This document shows positions 62,968 to 64,000 of a stretch of 64,000 bases of DNA, one piece after another. This DNA comes from Prevotella sp. UBA2456 (GTDB taxonomy: Bacteria > Bacteroidota > Bacteroidia > Bacteroidales > Bacteroidaceae). The DNA lies in the NCBI GenBank assembly GCA_002342415.1, contig DDPY01000015.1, positions 124,001-188,000 on the forward strand. The letters run 5' to 3'. Positions within the stretch are counted from its first letter, which is position 1, and the number at the start of each line of letters is the position of its first letter. The notes under the pieces are model-generated. The model did no database searches. It was not told the DNA's origin and worked only from the letters and a program-made list of their open reading frames with translations. A program made the translations under genes and the position numbers.

Positions 62968-63510
62968 TTCAAACTCCAGCGGCTCTTGCTTATCCTTCAG
63001 ATAATAGTCGTTGAGCATACCGATAAAGGTAGAAATCTCCTTGACGGCATGCTGGGTATTGGTGGTGATCTCCTTCTTCTGCAAGCGGAGCAGCATCACA
63101 CCATAGAGCGAGTTGAAGCAGGTCTCAATCTCGTTCTCCTCCTTATTGGCTCCGTGGTTGCGCAACTCCACAATGTAGGGCAGCACCTTGTAGTATTCGG
63201 CATTGTAGAAGGGGAACTTAGGCGAGGACAGCAGCTGGGCATGCAACTCCTGCAGTTGCTGCATCACCACCTTGTTGATTTGCAGATGGCCACGCTCACG
63301 ACAGCCTTCCGAGTTCATCATACGAATGAGGTTTCCAAACCAGTCGGTCTCCTCTTCCTTTTGCTCTTCGGTATAGTCGAAGCGGGCAATATACTCCTTG
63401 CGGATTCTCGACAGCGAACAGTCGAAAGCCCGTATCGTATCCTCCACCTGCCACATATAAAGCAGGTATTCGGCTATATTCTTCTTACGTAATTCCTGTG
63501 CTATAAACAC
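62965..63510 (-). CDS. DUF4924 family protein
   Basis: 181 residues, helical, matching the Bacteroidales DUF4924 family: MFIAQELRKKNIAEYLLYMW start, LINMMNSE-like block (IRMMNSEGCRERGHLQ) and the C-terminal EISTFIGMLNDYYL. Function unknown. It is fixed in order with LysE, rfbD and prfC in related genomes, as far as I recall. Confidence 0.8.
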   Translation of the reverse strand: MFIAQELRKKNIAEYLLYMWQVEDTIRAFDCSLSRIRKEYIARFDYTEEQKEEETDWFGNLIRMMNSEGCRERGHLQINKVVMQQLQELHAQLLSSPKFPFYNAEYYKVLPYIVELRNHGANKEENEIETCFNSLYGVMLLRLQKKEITTNTQHAVKEISTFIGMLNDYYLKDKQEPLEFE

Positions 63511-63512
63511 CT

Positions 63513-63551
63513 TTGTTATTTACTATTTAACGATTTACAATTTACGATTTA
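63513..63551. repeat. ATTTAC-type repeat between LysE and DUF4924
   Basis: ATTTACTATTTAACGATTTA followed by further units, the third such gap filler in this operon. Confidence 0.65.
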
Positions 63552-63555
63552 TCTA

Positions 63556-64000
63556 TTACCAGCGGATAAGGTTGGTCGTTGTACCAAGCAGCATGATGAT
63601 GGAACCCACAATCACAGCCACACCGATAATCTGGTTGATGATACGGATGCCAAACTCGTCGAACTTGGTGCGTATCTTGTCTATCAGCCAAGTCAGCCCC
63701 CACCACCACAGCAGTGCTCCGCCGACAATGCTGGCAAAGCCTACCAACATCTCAAACGGATGGTTGGGCAGCACAAAGGCAAACTGAGCATACATGGCCA
63801 GAAACAGGAAGATAATCAGCGGATTGGAGAATGTCACCAGGAAGGCCGTCCAAGTGTTATACCATAATGTTCCTTTATGGAGGCCCGACATGTGCATCTT
63901 GCGCGTCGGGTCCGAACGGTAGGTGTATATTCCGAAGCAGAGCAGCAGCACCGAACCTACTATCTGCAGATAGAAGCGGTTCTGATCGTTGTTGACAAAG
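63556..64000 (-). CDS. LysE family transporter (N-terminus outside window)
   Basis: The last 148 residues are visible; the 5' end lies beyond 64000. LysE/RhtB-type exporter: four predicted helices (IVGSVLLLCFGIYTY, WYNTWTAFLVTFSNPLIIF, MLVGFASIVGGALLWWW, IIGVAVIVGSIIMLLG) with the conserved TFSNPLII-like loop. LysE members export amino acids or related solutes; substrate unknown. It ends in the ATTTAC-type repeat and starts the DUF4924/rfbD/prfC string. Confidence 0.85.
   Translation of the reverse strand, partial: FVNNDQNRFYLQIVGSVLLLCFGIYTYRSDPTRKMHMSGLHKGTLWYNTWTAFLVTFSNPLIIFLFLAMYAQFAFVLPNHPFEMLVGFASIVGGALLWWWGLTWLIDKIRTKFDEFGIRIINQIIGVAVIVGSIIMLLGTTTNLIRW

Overview
The window reads as a Bacteroidales chromosome, most likely Prevotella-like (inference). 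Supporting signs are many Bacteroidota promoters (TAnnTTTG, often with a TTTG about 20 nt upstream), an EF-G paralogue with altered GTPase motifs, an rny-zapA block, DUF4251 and DUF4924 proteins, a smalltalk small protein beside an HU-like protein, and a BT4734-type replication protein. There are no tRNA or rRNA genes and no CRISPR array that I can see.

Layout. 1-7.8 kb: EF-G2-like gene (cut by the window edge), hemW, and a corrinoid one-carbon set (a fused URO-D-like/homocysteine methyltransferase/B12 protein facing a reactivation protein and an MtaA-like protein). 7.9-25.6 kb: carbohydrate genes without SusC/SusD: two paralogous secreted beta-helix proteins, GH31, a sodium/sugar symporter, GH127, an SDR, a GH9 fused to an alcohol dehydrogenase fragment, and GH78; a TPR/M56-TonB/BlaI regulatory block sits in the middle. 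25.6-28 kb: decayed genes (S66 peptidase fragment, truncated TonB receptor) and a palindrome array with exact 22-bp spacing. 28-39.7 kb: housekeeping (rny, zapA, rfbA, a sugar kinase-nucleotidyltransferase fusion, a sigma factor, rpe, fmt). 39.9-53.1 kb: an accessory island. 53.2-64 kb: housekeeping (acyl-ACP thioesterase, ClC channel, TsaC-like protein, SpoIIE-type phosphatase, prfC, rfbD, DUF4924, LysE).

The island carries HU-like and smalltalk genes, an HpaII-like methylase/nuclease/Vsr set, an unrecognised three-gene overlapping operon preceded by a strongly structured RNA leader, a second probable small RNA with its own promoter and terminator, a KilAC protein, three small unknown proteins, a BT4734/VirE-N primase-helicase-like protein and a P5-like protein. 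About 42-nt repeats at 41.07, 41.27 (inverted) and 52.60 kb bracket its core. No integrase or capsid gene is visible. The structured RNA plus three-gene operon (44.85-47.65 kb) is my best candidate for an undescribed system.

A second theme runs through the whole window. Short tandem repeats (6-9 bp units) and small palindromic elements occur between genes and also inside reading frames without breaking them: hemW, fmt, GH31, GH78, GH9, both beta-helix genes and the SDR C-terminus. The palindromic elements behave like the protein-embedded palindromic elements known from Rickettsia, but with different sequence.
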